Below, in pieces: positions 45,299 to 53,602 of a DNA stretch of 64,000 nucleotides (its first letter is position 1; each line of letters opens with the position of its first letter). Where the stretch lies: assembly GCA_002434305.1 (NCBI GenBank), contig DJJU01000006.1, forward strand, positions 434,001 through 498,000. The letters run 5' to 3'. The notes under the pieces are model-generated. The model was not told the origin of the DNA and did not search any database. It was given only the letters and a program-made list of their open reading frames with translations. The position numbers were made by a program, and so were the translations under genes. Origin of the DNA: Alicycliphilus sp. UBA6560. GTDB taxonomy: Bacteria > Pseudomonadota > Gammaproteobacteria > Burkholderiales > Burkholderiaceae_C.

Positions 45299-45790
45299 AT
45301 GAAACACATCATCGCCGTCCTGCTCGAGAACGAGCCCGGCGCGCTGTCGCGCGTCGTGGGCCTGTTCTCGGCGCGGGGCTACAACATCGAGTCGCTGACC
45401 GTGGCGCCCACCGAGGACCCGTCGCTGTCGCGCATGACCATCCAGACCACCGGTTCGGACGACGTCATCGAGCAGATCACCAAGCACCTGAACCGCCTCA
45501 TCGAGGTGGTCAAGGTGGTGGACCTGACCGAGGGCTCCTACACCGAGCGCGAACTGATGATGGTCAAGGTGCGCGCCGTGGGCAAGGAGCGCGAGGAGAT
45601 GAAGCGCATGGCCGACATCTTCCGCGGCCGCATCATCGACGTGACCGAAAAGAGCTACACCGTCGAGCTGACGGGCGACCAGTCCAAGAACGACGCCTTC
45701 CTGCAGGCCATCGACCGCACCGCCATCCTGGAAACCGTGCGCACGGGTGCCAGCGGCATCGGCCGCGGCGAGCGCATCCTGCGCGTGTAG
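45299..45790 (+). CDS. ilvH: Acetolactate synthase regulatory subunit
   Basis: The 163-residue protein begins MKHIIAVLLENEPGALSRVVGLFSARGYNIESL, the ACT domain that binds valine, and continues with LMMVKVRAVGKEREEMKRMADIFRGRIIDV. It activates IlvI and gives valine feedback inhibition. The length is standard. The separation from ilvI is unusually large because of the inserted repeat. Confidence 0.96.
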   Translation: MKHIIAVLLENEPGALSRVVGLFSARGYNIESLTVAPTEDPSLSRMTIQTTGSDDVIEQITKHLNRLIEVVKVVDLTEGSYTERELMMVKVRAVGKEREEMKRMADIFRGRIIDVTEKSYTVELTGDQSKNDAFLQAIDRTAILETVRTGASGIGRGERILRV

Positions 45791-45845
45791 GACAATTCCC
45801 GCTTTCCCCCGACCTCTACAGAATTTCAACCGGAGCAATTCAGAC

Positions 45846-46862
45846 ATGAAAGTTTTCTACGACAAGGACTGTGACCTCTCCCTGATCAAGGGCAAGACCG
45901 TGGCCATCATCGGCTACGGCTCGCAGGGCCACGCCCACGCGCAAAACCTCAACGACAGCGGCGTGAAGGTCGTGGTCGGCCTGCGCAAGGGCGGAGCCAG
46001 CTGGGACAAGGTGGGCAAGGCCGGCCTGACGGTCAAGGAAGTGAACGAGGCGGTCAAGGAAGCCGACGTAGTCATGATCCTGCTGCCCGACGAGCAGATC
46101 GGCGACGTCTACAAGAACAACGTCGAGCCGAACATCAAGCAGGGCGCTTCGCTGGCCTTCGCGCACGGCTTCAACGTGCACTACAACCAGGTCGTGCCGC
46201 GCGCCGACCTGGACGTGTGGATGGTTGCTCCCAAGGCCCCCGGCCACACTGTGCGCAACACCTACACCCAGGGCGGCGGCGTGCCGCACCTGGTGGCCGT
46301 GCACCAGGACAAGTCGGGCAAGGCGCGTGACCTGGCCCTGTCCTACGCGATGGCCAACGGTGGCGGCAAGGCCGGGATCATCGAGACCAGCTTCAAGGAA
46401 GAGACCGAGACCGACCTGTTCGGCGAGCAAGCCGTGCTGTGCGGCGGCGCCGTCGAGCTGATCAAGATGGGCTACGAGACGCTGGTGGAAGCCGGCTACG
46501 CCCCCGAGATGGCCTACTTCGAGTGCCTGCACGAGCTCAAGCTCATCGTGGACCTGATCTACGAAGGCGGCATTGCCAACATGAACTACTCGATCTCCAA
46601 CAACGCGGAGTACGGCGAGTACGTGACGGGCCCCGAGGTCATCAACGAAGAGTCGCGCAAGGCCATGCGCAATGCGCTCAAGCGCATCCAGGACGGCGAG
46701 TACGCCAAGATGTTCATCCAGGAAGGCCGCCTGAACTATCCGTCGATGACGGCCCGCCGCCGCAACCTGGCCGACCACAGCATCGAGCAGGTCGGTGGCA
46801 AGCTGCGCGCCATGATGCCCTGGATCGCCAAGAACAAGCTGGTGGACCAAACCCGCAACTGA
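45846..46862 (+). CDS. ilvC: Ketol-acid reductoisomerase (NADP+)
   Basis: The 338-residue class I enzyme has the NADPH motif VAIIGYGSQGHAHAQNLNDSG, KAPGHTVRN and the Mg-binding Glu/Asp region DLFGEQAVLCGG, SAEYGEYVTGP-like NNAEYGEYVTGP. It converts acetolactate to dihydroxyisovalerate. Third in the ilvI-ilvH-ilvC series, 55 bases after ilvH, followed by a good terminator. Confidence 0.97.
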   Translation: MKVFYDKDCDLSLIKGKTVAIIGYGSQGHAHAQNLNDSGVKVVVGLRKGGASWDKVGKAGLTVKEVNEAVKEADVVMILLPDEQIGDVYKNNVEPNIKQGASLAFAHGFNVHYNQVVPRADLDVWMVAPKAPGHTVRNTYTQGGGVPHLVAVHQDKSGKARDLALSYAMANGGGKAGIIETSFKEETETDLFGEQAVLCGGAVELIKMGYETLVEAGYAPEMAYFECLHELKLIVDLIYEGGIANMNYSISNNAEYGEYVTGPEVINEESRKAMRNALKRIQDGEYAKMFIQEGRLNYPSMTARRRNLADHSIEQVGGKLRAMMPWIAKNKLVDQTRN

Positions 46863-46911
46863 TGCCCATGGCCTCCCCGCGCACACGCTGCGCGGGCGCC
46901 GCATCACCCCA

Positions 46912-46934
46912 GGCCACTTCGGTGGCCTTTTTTG
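46912..46934 (+). terminator. Rho-independent terminator after ilvC
   Basis: AGGCCAC-TTCG-GTGGCCT with a stable tetraloop, followed by a T run. Confidence 0.9.
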
Positions 46935-46993
46935 CGTCCTGCGGCGGGGCTACACTGCAGGGCTTTTCCGCAACATGCGGATACTATTAAAAC

Positions 46994-47037
46994 AATAGCT
47001 GCTCGCGCTTGACTGGCGGGCGTTGGAGGTCGATTTG
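46994..47037 (+). repeat. Palindromic repeat copy supplying the pssA ribosome-binding site
   Basis: AATAGCTGCTCGCGCTTGAC, TGGCGGGCG and TTGGAGGTCGATTTG form a full copy ending one base before the pssA ATG. The GGAGG in its tail is the only Shine-Dalgarno candidate. Confidence 0.85.
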
Positions 47038-47871
47038 ATGCATGAAGGCAATCGCGGCGATTCGGAGCGCGGCGTGCTGGTGCGCAAGCGCCGCAAGGGC
47101 ATCTACATCCTGCCCAACCTGTTCACGCTGGCGGCGCTGTTCGGCGGCTTTTTTGCCATCGTCATGGCGGTGGACGGGCGCTTCGACCTCGCCGCTGCCG
47201 GCATCTTCTGCGCCATGGTGCTGGACAGCCTGGACGGCCGCGTGGCGCGCATGACCAACACCCAGAGCGCCTTCGGCGAGCAGATGGATTCGCTCTCGGA
47301 CATGGTGTCGTTCGGCGCCGCGCCGGCGCTGGTGGCCTATATGTGGGCGCTGCAGGGCCTGGGGCGCTGGGGCTGGTTCGCCGCGTTCGTCTACTGCGCG
47401 TGTGCGGCGCTGCGGCTGGCGCGCTTCAACGTCAACACCGGGGTGGTGGACAAGCGCTACTTCCAGGGCCTCCCGTCGCCCGCCGCCGCAGCGCTGGTGG
47501 CCGGCTTCATCTGGCTGATGACGGACGCCGGCGTGCGCCCGGGCGAGGACGGCTGGCTGGACTGGAGCACCGTGACCTGGATCACCTTCGCCTTCACGGT
47601 GTACGCCGGCCTGACCATGGTGACCAACGTGCCTTTCTACAGCTTCAAGGACGTGCGCATGAAGAAAAGCGTGCCGTTCGCCGCCGTGGTGCTGATCGCC
47701 CTGGGCATCGCCGTGATCAACATCGACCCGCCCAGCGTGCTGTTCGGCGTGTTCGTGCTCTACGGCCTGTCAGGCTACGCGGTGTACGCCTGGCGCAAGT
47801 CGCGCGGTCAGCACAGCAGCGTGATCAGCACCTCGACCGACGAGCCCGACGAGCGCGGGCTGCACGATTGA
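47038..47871 (+). CDS. pssA: CDP-diacylglycerol-serine O-phosphatidyltransferase
   Basis: The 277-residue membrane protein has the CDP-alcohol phosphotransferase motif DSLDGRVAR...GEQMDSLSDMVSFG with all the conserved Asp and Gly, and about eight hydrophobic helices. It makes phosphatidylserine for phosphatidylethanolamine synthesis. Both the ribosome-binding site and the spacing come from the repeat directly upstream. ATG 47038 was chosen over an in-frame start five codons earlier (47023). Confidence 0.93.
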   Translation: MHEGNRGDSERGVLVRKRRKGIYILPNLFTLAALFGGFFAIVMAVDGRFDLAAAGIFCAMVLDSLDGRVARMTNTQSAFGEQMDSLSDMVSFGAAPALVAYMWALQGLGRWGWFAAFVYCACAALRLARFNVNTGVVDKRYFQGLPSPAAAALVAGFIWLMTDAGVRPGEDGWLDWSTVTWITFAFTVYAGLTMVTNVPFYSFKDVRMKKSVPFAAVVLIALGIAVINIDPPSVLFGVFVLYGLSGYAVYAWRKSRGQHSSVISTSTDEPDERGLHD

Positions 47872-47894
47872 TGGAGTGTGCTACATTGGCCGCC

Positions 47895-47948
47895 ATGCAT
47901 TTCCTGTCGCTAGGCCTACTACTGATGTCCAACGGGCAGGCAAAGTAG
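47895..47948 (+). CDS. leuL: leuA attenuator leader peptide
   Basis: ATG 47895 opens a 17-residue peptide, MHFLSLGLLLMSNGQAK, with five Leu in seven codons, three of them the rare codon CTA. It lies between pssA and leuA and is followed after 28 bases by an intrinsic terminator. This is the standard layout of a leucine-sensing transcription attenuator. The segment AACGGGC (47931-47937) late in the peptide can pair with GCCCGTT (47979-47985), the 5' arm of the terminator. Confidence 0.85.
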   Translation: MHFLSLGLLLMSNGQAK

Positions 47949-47976
47949 CGCGCGTCAGTATCCAACCCTACTTCTT

Positions 47977-48008
47977 CGGCCCGTTTGCACCAGCAACGGG
48001 CCGTTTTT
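47977..48008 (+). terminator. leuA attenuator terminator
   Basis: CGGCCCGTT and AACGGGCCG form a perfect nine-pair stem with a nine-base loop, followed by TTTTT. It lies inside the leuA leader, so reading through it requires the alternative pairing described for the leader peptide. Confidence 0.88.
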
Positions 48009-48063
48009 GTATGCATGCAGGTTGCTGGTGGTTCTTCCAACCCCTTGATCTGAACCCCGCACC

Positions 48064-49782
48064 ATGTTGAAAAACCCTGCCAGCAAGTACCGCGCCTTCG
48101 CTCCGGTGGCGCTCAAGGACCGTACCTGGCCCGACGCGCAGATCGAGCGTGCGCCGCGCTGGCTGTCCACCGACCTGCGCGACGGCAACCAGGCGCTGAT
48201 CGAGCCCATGGATCTGCAGCGCAAGCTGCGCATGTTCGAGCTGCTGGTGCGCATCGGCTTCAAGGAGATCGAGGTGGGCTTTCCCGCCGCCTCGCAGGTG
48301 GAGTGGGACTTCGTGCGCCAGCTCATCGAAGAGGGCCGCATCCCCGAGGACGTGACCATCCAGGTCATGACGCCGGCGCGCGAGGAGCTGATCGAGCGCA
48401 CCGTGCAATCGCTGCAGGGTGCGCGCCGGGCCATCGTGCACGTGTACAACGCCGTGGCGCCGGTCTGGCGCGAGGTGGTGTTCGGCATGACGGTGCCCGA
48501 GGTCATGGCGCTGGTCGACCGCCACGTGCGCCAGGTACGTGCCCTGACCGATGCACGGCCCGAAACCGAATGGGTGCTGCAATACTCGCCCGAGACCTTC
48601 AGCCTGGCCGAGCTCGACGTGTCGCTTGAAGCCTGCGAGACGGCCATCGCCGCCTGGGGCCCGGGTCGGCCCATCATCCTGAACCTGCCCACCACGGTGG
48701 AGGCAGCCACGCCCAACGTCTTCGCCGACCAGATCGAGTGGATGGCGCGGCGCTTCGCGGATCGTCCCGAGGTCTGCCTGTCCGTGCACCCGCATAACGA
48801 CCGCGGCACCGGCACGGCCGCTGCCGAGCTGGCGCTGATGGCGGGTGCGCACCGGGTGGAGGGCTGCCTGTTCGGCAACGGCGAGCGCACGGGCAACCTG
48901 GACATCGTCAACGTCGCGCTCAACATGTACGTGCAGGGCGTCTCGCCCGGGCTGGATTTTTCGGACATCGACGCCATCCGTGCCGAGGTCGAGCACTGCA
49001 ACCAGCTGCCCGTGCCGGCGCGCCACCCGTATGCGGGCGACCTGGTCTACACCTCGTTCTCCGGTTCGCACCAGGACGCCATCAAGAAGGCCTTCTCCGC
49101 CGGCCGCGAGGACGACGTGTGGGCCATTCCCTACCTGCCCATCGACCCCAAGGACCTGGGCCGCAGCTATGAGGCCGTGATCCGCGTCAACAGCCAGTCG
49201 GGCAAGGGCGGCATGGCCTACCTGCTGGAGACCGAGTACGGCGTGCAGCTGCCGCGCCGCCTGCAGATCGAGTTCAGTCAGGTGGTGCAGCGCGCCATGG
49301 ATGTGCAGGGCAAGGAACTGTCCGCCGCCGACCTGTGGGCCATTTTCTGCAGCGAATACGCGCTGGACGACACGCCCGCCCTGCGCCAGCGGCGCATTGC
49401 CGCGCACGACGGGACCCGGGGTGCGGCGCAGACCGAGCTGGGCGGCACCATCCAGTGGCAGGGCCGCGAGCGCGCCCTGCAGGGCACCGGCAACGGGCCG
49501 GTGGACGCCTTCGTCAACGCCCTTAGCGCGGCCACGGGGCACGGCATCCGGGTACTGGACTACCAGGAACACGCCATCGGCGGCACCGGCCTGGTGGGCG
49601 GCGACGCACGTGCCGCGGCCTACGTGGAGCTGCGCGTGGACGACAGCCGCCAGGTCTTCGGCGTGGGCATGGACCACGACATCGTCAGCGCCGCCATCCG
49701 CGCCGTGACCTCGGGCTTGCTGCGGGCCGAGCGTTCGCAGCCTGTGGCGCAGCGCCCGGCCGAGCCGGCCCTGGTGGCGTAA
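48064..49782 (+). CDS. leuA: 2-isopropylmalate synthase, long (fungal-like) form
   Basis: The 572-residue protein has WLSTDLRDGNQALIEPMD at the active site, EVGFPAASQVEWDF, HPHNDRGTGTAAAELALMAGAHRVEGCLFGNGERTGN and a C-terminal LeuA dimerisation/leucine-binding domain (VELRVDDSRQVFGVGMDHDI). It condenses 2-ketoisovalerate with acetyl-CoA, the first leucine-specific step. It is preceded by a leucine attenuator and followed 58 bases later by a second, different isopropylmalate synthase. Confidence 0.95.
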   Translation: MLKNPASKYRAFAPVALKDRTWPDAQIERAPRWLSTDLRDGNQALIEPMDLQRKLRMFELLVRIGFKEIEVGFPAASQVEWDFVRQLIEEGRIPEDVTIQVMTPAREELIERTVQSLQGARRAIVHVYNAVAPVWREVVFGMTVPEVMALVDRHVRQVRALTDARPETEWVLQYSPETFSLAELDVSLEACETAIAAWGPGRPIILNLPTTVEAATPNVFADQIEWMARRFADRPEVCLSVHPHNDRGTGTAAAELALMAGAHRVEGCLFGNGERTGNLDIVNVALNMYVQGVSPGLDFSDIDAIRAEVEHCNQLPVPARHPYAGDLVYTSFSGSHQDAIKKAFSAGREDDVWAIPYLPIDPKDLGRSYEAVIRVNSQSGKGGMAYLLETEYGVQLPRRLQIEFSQVVQRAMDVQGKELSAADLWAIFCSEYALDDTPALRQRRIAAHDGTRGAAQTELGGTIQWQGRERALQGTGNGPVDAFVNALSAATGHGIRVLDYQEHAIGGTGLVGGDARAAAYVELRVDDSRQVFGVGMDHDIVSAAIRAVTSGLLRAERSQPVAQRPAEPALVA

Positions 49783-49840
49783 ATTAGCGCCCAACTATTT
49801 TTATTAATAAGCCCCTACACCATTCGCACGGAGAAACACC

Positions 49841-51379
49841 ATGGCAGACAAGCTCATCATTTTCGACACCACTTTGCGCGACGGCGAGCAGTCGCCCGGC
49901 GCTTCCATGACACGCGACGAGAAGCTGCGCATCGCGCGCCAGCTCGAGCGCCTGAAGGTGGACGTGATCGAGGCCGGCTTTGCCGCCAGCTCCAACGGCG
50001 ACTTCGAGTGCGTGCAGGCCATCGCCCGCGCGGTGAAGGATTCGACCATCTGCTCGCTCTCGCGCGCCAACGACCGCGACATCGCCCGCGCCGCTGAGGC
50101 GCTCAAGGACGCCAACCGTGCGCGCATCCACACCTTCATCGCCACCAGCGCGCTGCACATGGAAAAGAAGCTGCGCATGACGCCCGAGCAGGTGCTGGAG
50201 CAGGCGAAGCAGTCCGTGCGCTTCGCCCGCAACCTGCTGCAGGACATCGAGTTCAGCCCCGAGGACGGCTACCGCAGCGACCCGGACTTCCTGTGCCGCG
50301 TGATCGAGGCCGTGATTGCCGAGGGCGCCACCACCATCAACGTGCCTGACACCGTGGGCTATGCCATTCCCGAGCTGTACGGCAATTTCATCAAGAACCT
50401 GCGCGAGCGCATTCCCAACAGCGACAAGGCCGTCTGGAGCGTGCACTGCCACAACGACCTGGGCATGGCCGTGGCCAACTCGCTGGCCGGCGTGAAGATC
50501 GGCGGCGCGCGCCAGGTGGAGTGCACCATCAACGGCCTGGGCGAGCGCGCCGGCAACTGCTCGCTGGAGGAGGTGGTGATGGCCGTGAAGACGCGCCGCG
50601 ACTACTTCGGCCTGGAGGTGGGCATCGACACCCAGCACATCGTGGCCGCCAGTCGCATGGTCAGCCAGACCACCGGCTTCGTGGTGCAGCCCAACAAGGC
50701 CGTGGTGGGCGCCAATGCCTTCGCGCACGCCAGCGGGATCCACCAGGACGGCGTGCTCAAGGCGCGCGACACCTACGAGATCATGCGCGCCGAGGATGTG
50801 GGCTGGAGCGCCAACAAGATCGTGCTGGGCAAGCTCTCGGGCCGCAACGCGTTCAAGCAGCGCCTGCAGGAGCTGGGCGTGGAGCTGGAAAGCGAAGGCG
50901 AGATCAACGCGGCCTTCACGCGCTTCAAGGAGCTGGCCGACCGCAAGAGCGAGATCTTCGACGAGGACATCCTGGCGCTGGTGAATGATGAAAGCCTGTC
51001 GGCCGAGAAGGAGCAATTCAGCTTCGTCTCGCTGGCCCAGCGCAGCGAAACCGGCGAGCGTCCGCATGCCGAGATCGTCTTCACCAGGGGCGGCAAGGAA
51101 GTGCGCAGCAGCGCCGAGGGCAACGGGCCGGTGGACGCATCGCTCAAGGCGATCGAGTCGCAGGTGCAAAGCGGCGCGGAGATGGTGCTGTACTCGGTCA
51201 ACGCCATCAGCGGCTCCACCGAGAGCCAAGGCGAAGTCACGGTGCGCCTGCAAAGCGCCGGCCGCGTGGTCAACGGGGTGGGCGCCGATCCGGATATCGT
51301 CGTGGCTTCCGCCAAGGCCTATTTGAGTGCCCTGAACAAGCTGCAAAGCAAGGCCGAACGGGTTGCCGCACAGGGCTAA
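49841..51379 (+). CDS. leuA: 2-isopropylmalate synthase, bacterial (512-residue) form
   Basis: The 512-residue protein begins with IIFDTTLRDGEQSPGASM, the typical LeuA type 1 signature, and has VHCHNDLGMAVANSLAGVKIGGARQVECTINGLGERAGNCSLEE and an LGKLSGRNAFKQRL helix, plus a C-terminal allosteric domain. It catalyses the same reaction as the gene before it but is only distantly related in sequence. Homocitrate or citramalate synthase is possible for one of the two. Two hairpins terminate the transcript downstream. Confidence 0.92.
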   Translation: MADKLIIFDTTLRDGEQSPGASMTRDEKLRIARQLERLKVDVIEAGFAASSNGDFECVQAIARAVKDSTICSLSRANDRDIARAAEALKDANRARIHTFIATSALHMEKKLRMTPEQVLEQAKQSVRFARNLLQDIEFSPEDGYRSDPDFLCRVIEAVIAEGATTINVPDTVGYAIPELYGNFIKNLRERIPNSDKAVWSVHCHNDLGMAVANSLAGVKIGGARQVECTINGLGERAGNCSLEEVVMAVKTRRDYFGLEVGIDTQHIVAASRMVSQTTGFVVQPNKAVVGANAFAHASGIHQDGVLKARDTYEIMRAEDVGWSANKIVLGKLSGRNAFKQRLQELGVELESEGEINAAFTRFKELADRKSEIFDEDILALVNDESLSAEKEQFSFVSLAQRSETGERPHAEIVFTRGGKEVRSSAEGNGPVDASLKAIESQVQSGAEMVLYSVNAISGSTESQGEVTVRLQSAGRVVNGVGADPDIVVASAKAYLSALNKLQSKAERVAAQG

Positions 51380-51391
51380 AAGGTAAACAGG

Positions 51392-51412
51392 GGGGATCTC
51401 ATCCCCTTTCTT
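51392..51412 (+). terminator. First terminator after the second leuA
   Basis: GGGGAT-CTC-ATCCCC followed by TTTCTT, 12 bases after the stop. Confidence 0.7.
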
Positions 51413-51419
51413 AGCCAAG

Positions 51420-51452
51420 CCGTGCAAGACATTGATCTTGCGCGGATTTTTT
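51420..51452 (+). terminator. Second terminator after the second leuA
   Basis: CCGTGCAAGA and TCTTGCGCGG pair over ten bases with one G-T, loop CATTGA, followed by ATTTTTT. Its T run is next to the likely promoter of the following gene. Confidence 0.85.
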
Positions 51453-51499
51453 GGCTTAAGTACACTGCCACACGTTTTTTTACGTTTGGAGCACCCCCA

Positions 51500-52597
51500 A
51501 TGCCCGCGCGCCTGACCCTTGCCTCCCGAGTGATTCAATTTGCGGCCCTGGCGGCACTCACTGCAGCCCTGGCGGCTCCGAATGCACAGGCGGCGCAGCG
51601 CAAGCAGGCCAAGAAGCCGGTGGCGACCGCGTCCGCGAAGCGCGCCACGGCGCCGTCTGCCGCGCGCGCGCCGCGCAAGGGCAAGGGGACGGCTTCGGCA
51701 CCGCGCGTGGCCGCGCGCAGCGCCCGCGCTCCGGTGCGGGCCGCGGCGGTGGAGCCGCCGCGCCTGTCGTTCGGGCAGATCGCCGGGCTGCACAACGTCT
51801 CCGACCCGCTGGACCTCAAGTCCAGCGTGGCGCTGGTCATGGACCAGGACACCAAAGAGGTGCTGCTGAGCAAGAACGACCGCGCCGTATTGCCGATCGC
51901 CTCGCTCACCAAGCTGATGACCGGGCTGCTGATTTCCGAGGCAAAGCTGCCCATGGACGAGCCCATCACCATCACCCAAGACGACGTGGACACGGAAAAG
52001 CACAGTGGCTCGCGTCTGCGCGTAGGCACCACGCTGTCGCGTGGCGAGCTGCTGCACCTGGCTCTGATGTCCAGCGAGAACCGCGCTGCCCACGCCCTGG
52101 GCCGCACCTATCCCGGCGGCCTGGAGGCCTTCGTGGAGCGCATGAACGCCAAGGCCCGCCTGCTGGGCATGACGGACACGCGCTATGTGGAGCCTACCGG
52201 CCTGTCCAGTCAGAACCAGTCCAGTGCGCACGACCTGGCCACGCTGGTCAACGTAGCCCATGGCGACGCGCTGGTGCGCGAGCTGTCCACCTCGCCCGGC
52301 CACGAGGTGGCGGTGGGCAATCGTGTCCTGCAATACAACAACACCAACCGTCTGGTGAAGAGCCCGTCCTGGGATATCGGCCTGCAAAAGACCGGCTATA
52401 TCTCCGAGGCCGGCCGTTGCCTGGTGATGCAGGCCCAGGTGTCCGGGCGCAAGCTGATCATGGTGTTCCTCGATTCGGCCGGCAAGTTCAGCCGCCTGGG
52501 CGACGCCGAGCGTGTGCGCTCGTGGGTGGAGGCTATGCCGCACGCCGCGTCGTCGGTGCTGACCGCGGGCACCCAGCCGCTGCTCAGCAGGCCCTGA
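51500..52597 (+). CDS. pbpG: D-alanyl-D-alanine endopeptidase (PBP7/8 type)
   Basis: The 365-residue protein has a signal peptide (ending near AQAAQRK), a long Lys/Arg/Ala/Pro-rich linker (about residues 30-85) and an S11 peptidase domain with SxxK in IASLTKLM, SxN in MSSENRAA and KTG in LQKTGYISEAG. It cuts peptide cross-links in peptidoglycan in the periplasm. The basic linker may bind polyanionic cell-wall material. Upstream TACACT may be a -10 element. Confidence 0.9.
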   Translation: MPARLTLASRVIQFAALAALTAALAAPNAQAAQRKQAKKPVATASAKRATAPSAARAPRKGKGTASAPRVAARSARAPVRAAAVEPPRLSFGQIAGLHNVSDPLDLKSSVALVMDQDTKEVLLSKNDRAVLPIASLTKLMTGLLISEAKLPMDEPITITQDDVDTEKHSGSRLRVGTTLSRGELLHLALMSSENRAAHALGRTYPGGLEAFVERMNAKARLLGMTDTRYVEPTGLSSQNQSSAHDLATLVNVAHGDALVRELSTSPGHEVAVGNRVLQYNNTNRLVKSPSWDIGLQKTGYISEAGRCLVMQAQVSGRKLIMVFLDSAGKFSRLGDAERVRSWVEAMPHAASSVLTAGTQPLLSRP

Positions 52598-52636
52598 TAG
52601 AGCGGCGGCGGGCTTCCCCGCTAGAGCCTAAAAAAG

Positions 52637-52669
52637 AAGCCGCCCGGCCTGCAGGCCTAGCGGCTTTTT
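52637..52669. terminator. Bidirectional terminator
   Basis: AAGCCGC and GCGGCTT form the outer stem and GGCCTGCAGGCC the inner palindrome. T runs to the right and A runs to the left serve both convergent genes. Confidence 0.9.
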
Positions 52670-52690
52670 CATGTCGCTGGATGTGTCGAT

Positions 52691-53500
52691 CTACTGTGCG
52701 GGCCTGTTCAGTACGGTGCGCAGGCCGGCCGTGTAGCCCAGCGCGCGCGAGATGTCCTGCGCCGCGGCCTGCAGCTTGGGTTGCCAGCCCTCGTCCAGAC
52801 GGTCGGCGGGCGCGGAAATGGACAGGCCTGCCACCAGCTGACCCTGGTCGTCGAACACGCCGGCGGCCATGCAGCGCACGCCCAGCTCCAGCTCTTCGTT
52901 GTCGTGCGCGATGCCCTGCTGGCGCGCCCGGCCCAGCTCGCGCTCGAGCAGCGGCAGCTGGGTGATGCTGTTGCGCGTGTGGCCGGGCAGGCCGGTGCGC
53001 GTGGCGTAGGCCCGCACCCGCTGCGGATCGTCGGCCGCCAGGAACAGCTTGCCGGTGGAGGTCAGGTGCAGCGGCGCATGCCCGCCGATGGCGCGCACCA
53101 CCTGCATGCCCGAGCGCTCGCTGTAGGTGCGCTCGATGTAGACGATCTCATCGCCCTGGCGCACGCTCAGGTTCACGGGCTGTTGGATCAGCTTGTGCAG
53201 CTGGCGCATGGGCGCCAAGGCGGCGTCGCGCACCGACAGGCGTGCCTTGACCAGGTTGCCCAGCTCCAGCAGGCGCATGCCCAGCCGGTAGCTGCCGGCC
53301 TCGGGACGGTCCACGAAGCGGCCGATGGTCAGGTCGTTCAGGATGCGGTGCGTGGTGGAGGGGTGCAGGCCGGTCTTTTCGCTGATCTCCTTGAGCGAGA
53401 TGGCCTCCTCGCGCGAGGCCAGCACGTCGATCAGCTGGAACATGCGCTCCAGCACCTGGACACTGGGTTTGGGAGGCACGTCCGCAGGGCTTTTCTTCAT
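52691..53500 (-). CDS. IclR-family transcriptional regulator
   Basis: The 269-residue protein has an N-terminal winged helix (AISLKEISEKTGLHPSTTHRILNDLTIGRFV) and an IclR effector domain (HKLIQQPVNLSVRQGDEIVYIER, then LHLTSTGKLFLA and GVRCMAAGVFDDQGQLVAGLSISAPADRL). Its likely targets are the acyl-CoA dehydrogenase and kinase genes just upstream on the same strand; the effector is unknown. Confidence 0.9.
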   Translation of the reverse strand: MKKSPADVPPKPSVQVLERMFQLIDVLASREEAISLKEISEKTGLHPSTTHRILNDLTIGRFVDRPEAGSYRLGMRLLELGNLVKARLSVRDAALAPMRQLHKLIQQPVNLSVRQGDEIVYIERTYSERSGMQVVRAIGGHAPLHLTSTGKLFLAADDPQRVRAYATRTGLPGHTRNSITQLPLLERELGRARQQGIAHDNEELELGVRCMAAGVFDDQGQLVAGLSISAPADRLDEGWQPKLQAAAQDISRALGYTAGLRTVLNRPAQ

Positions 53501-53540
53501 TGGCTTTGGGTCTTGGCGAAAAGCGCCTGATTTTACGTAA

Positions 53541-53569
53541 TGAAAAGAAAGGGCGCTCGCAGCGCCCTT
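53541..53569 (-). terminator. Terminator of the acyl-CoA dehydrogenase transcript
   Basis: On the minus strand AAGGGCGCT-GCG-AGCGCCCTT is followed by TCTTTTC, about 30 bases after the dehydrogenase stop. It separates that unit from iclR. Confidence 0.85.
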
Positions 53570-53602
53570 GCTTGGTTTCCGCGGATGCGGAAACGGAGGG
53601 GG

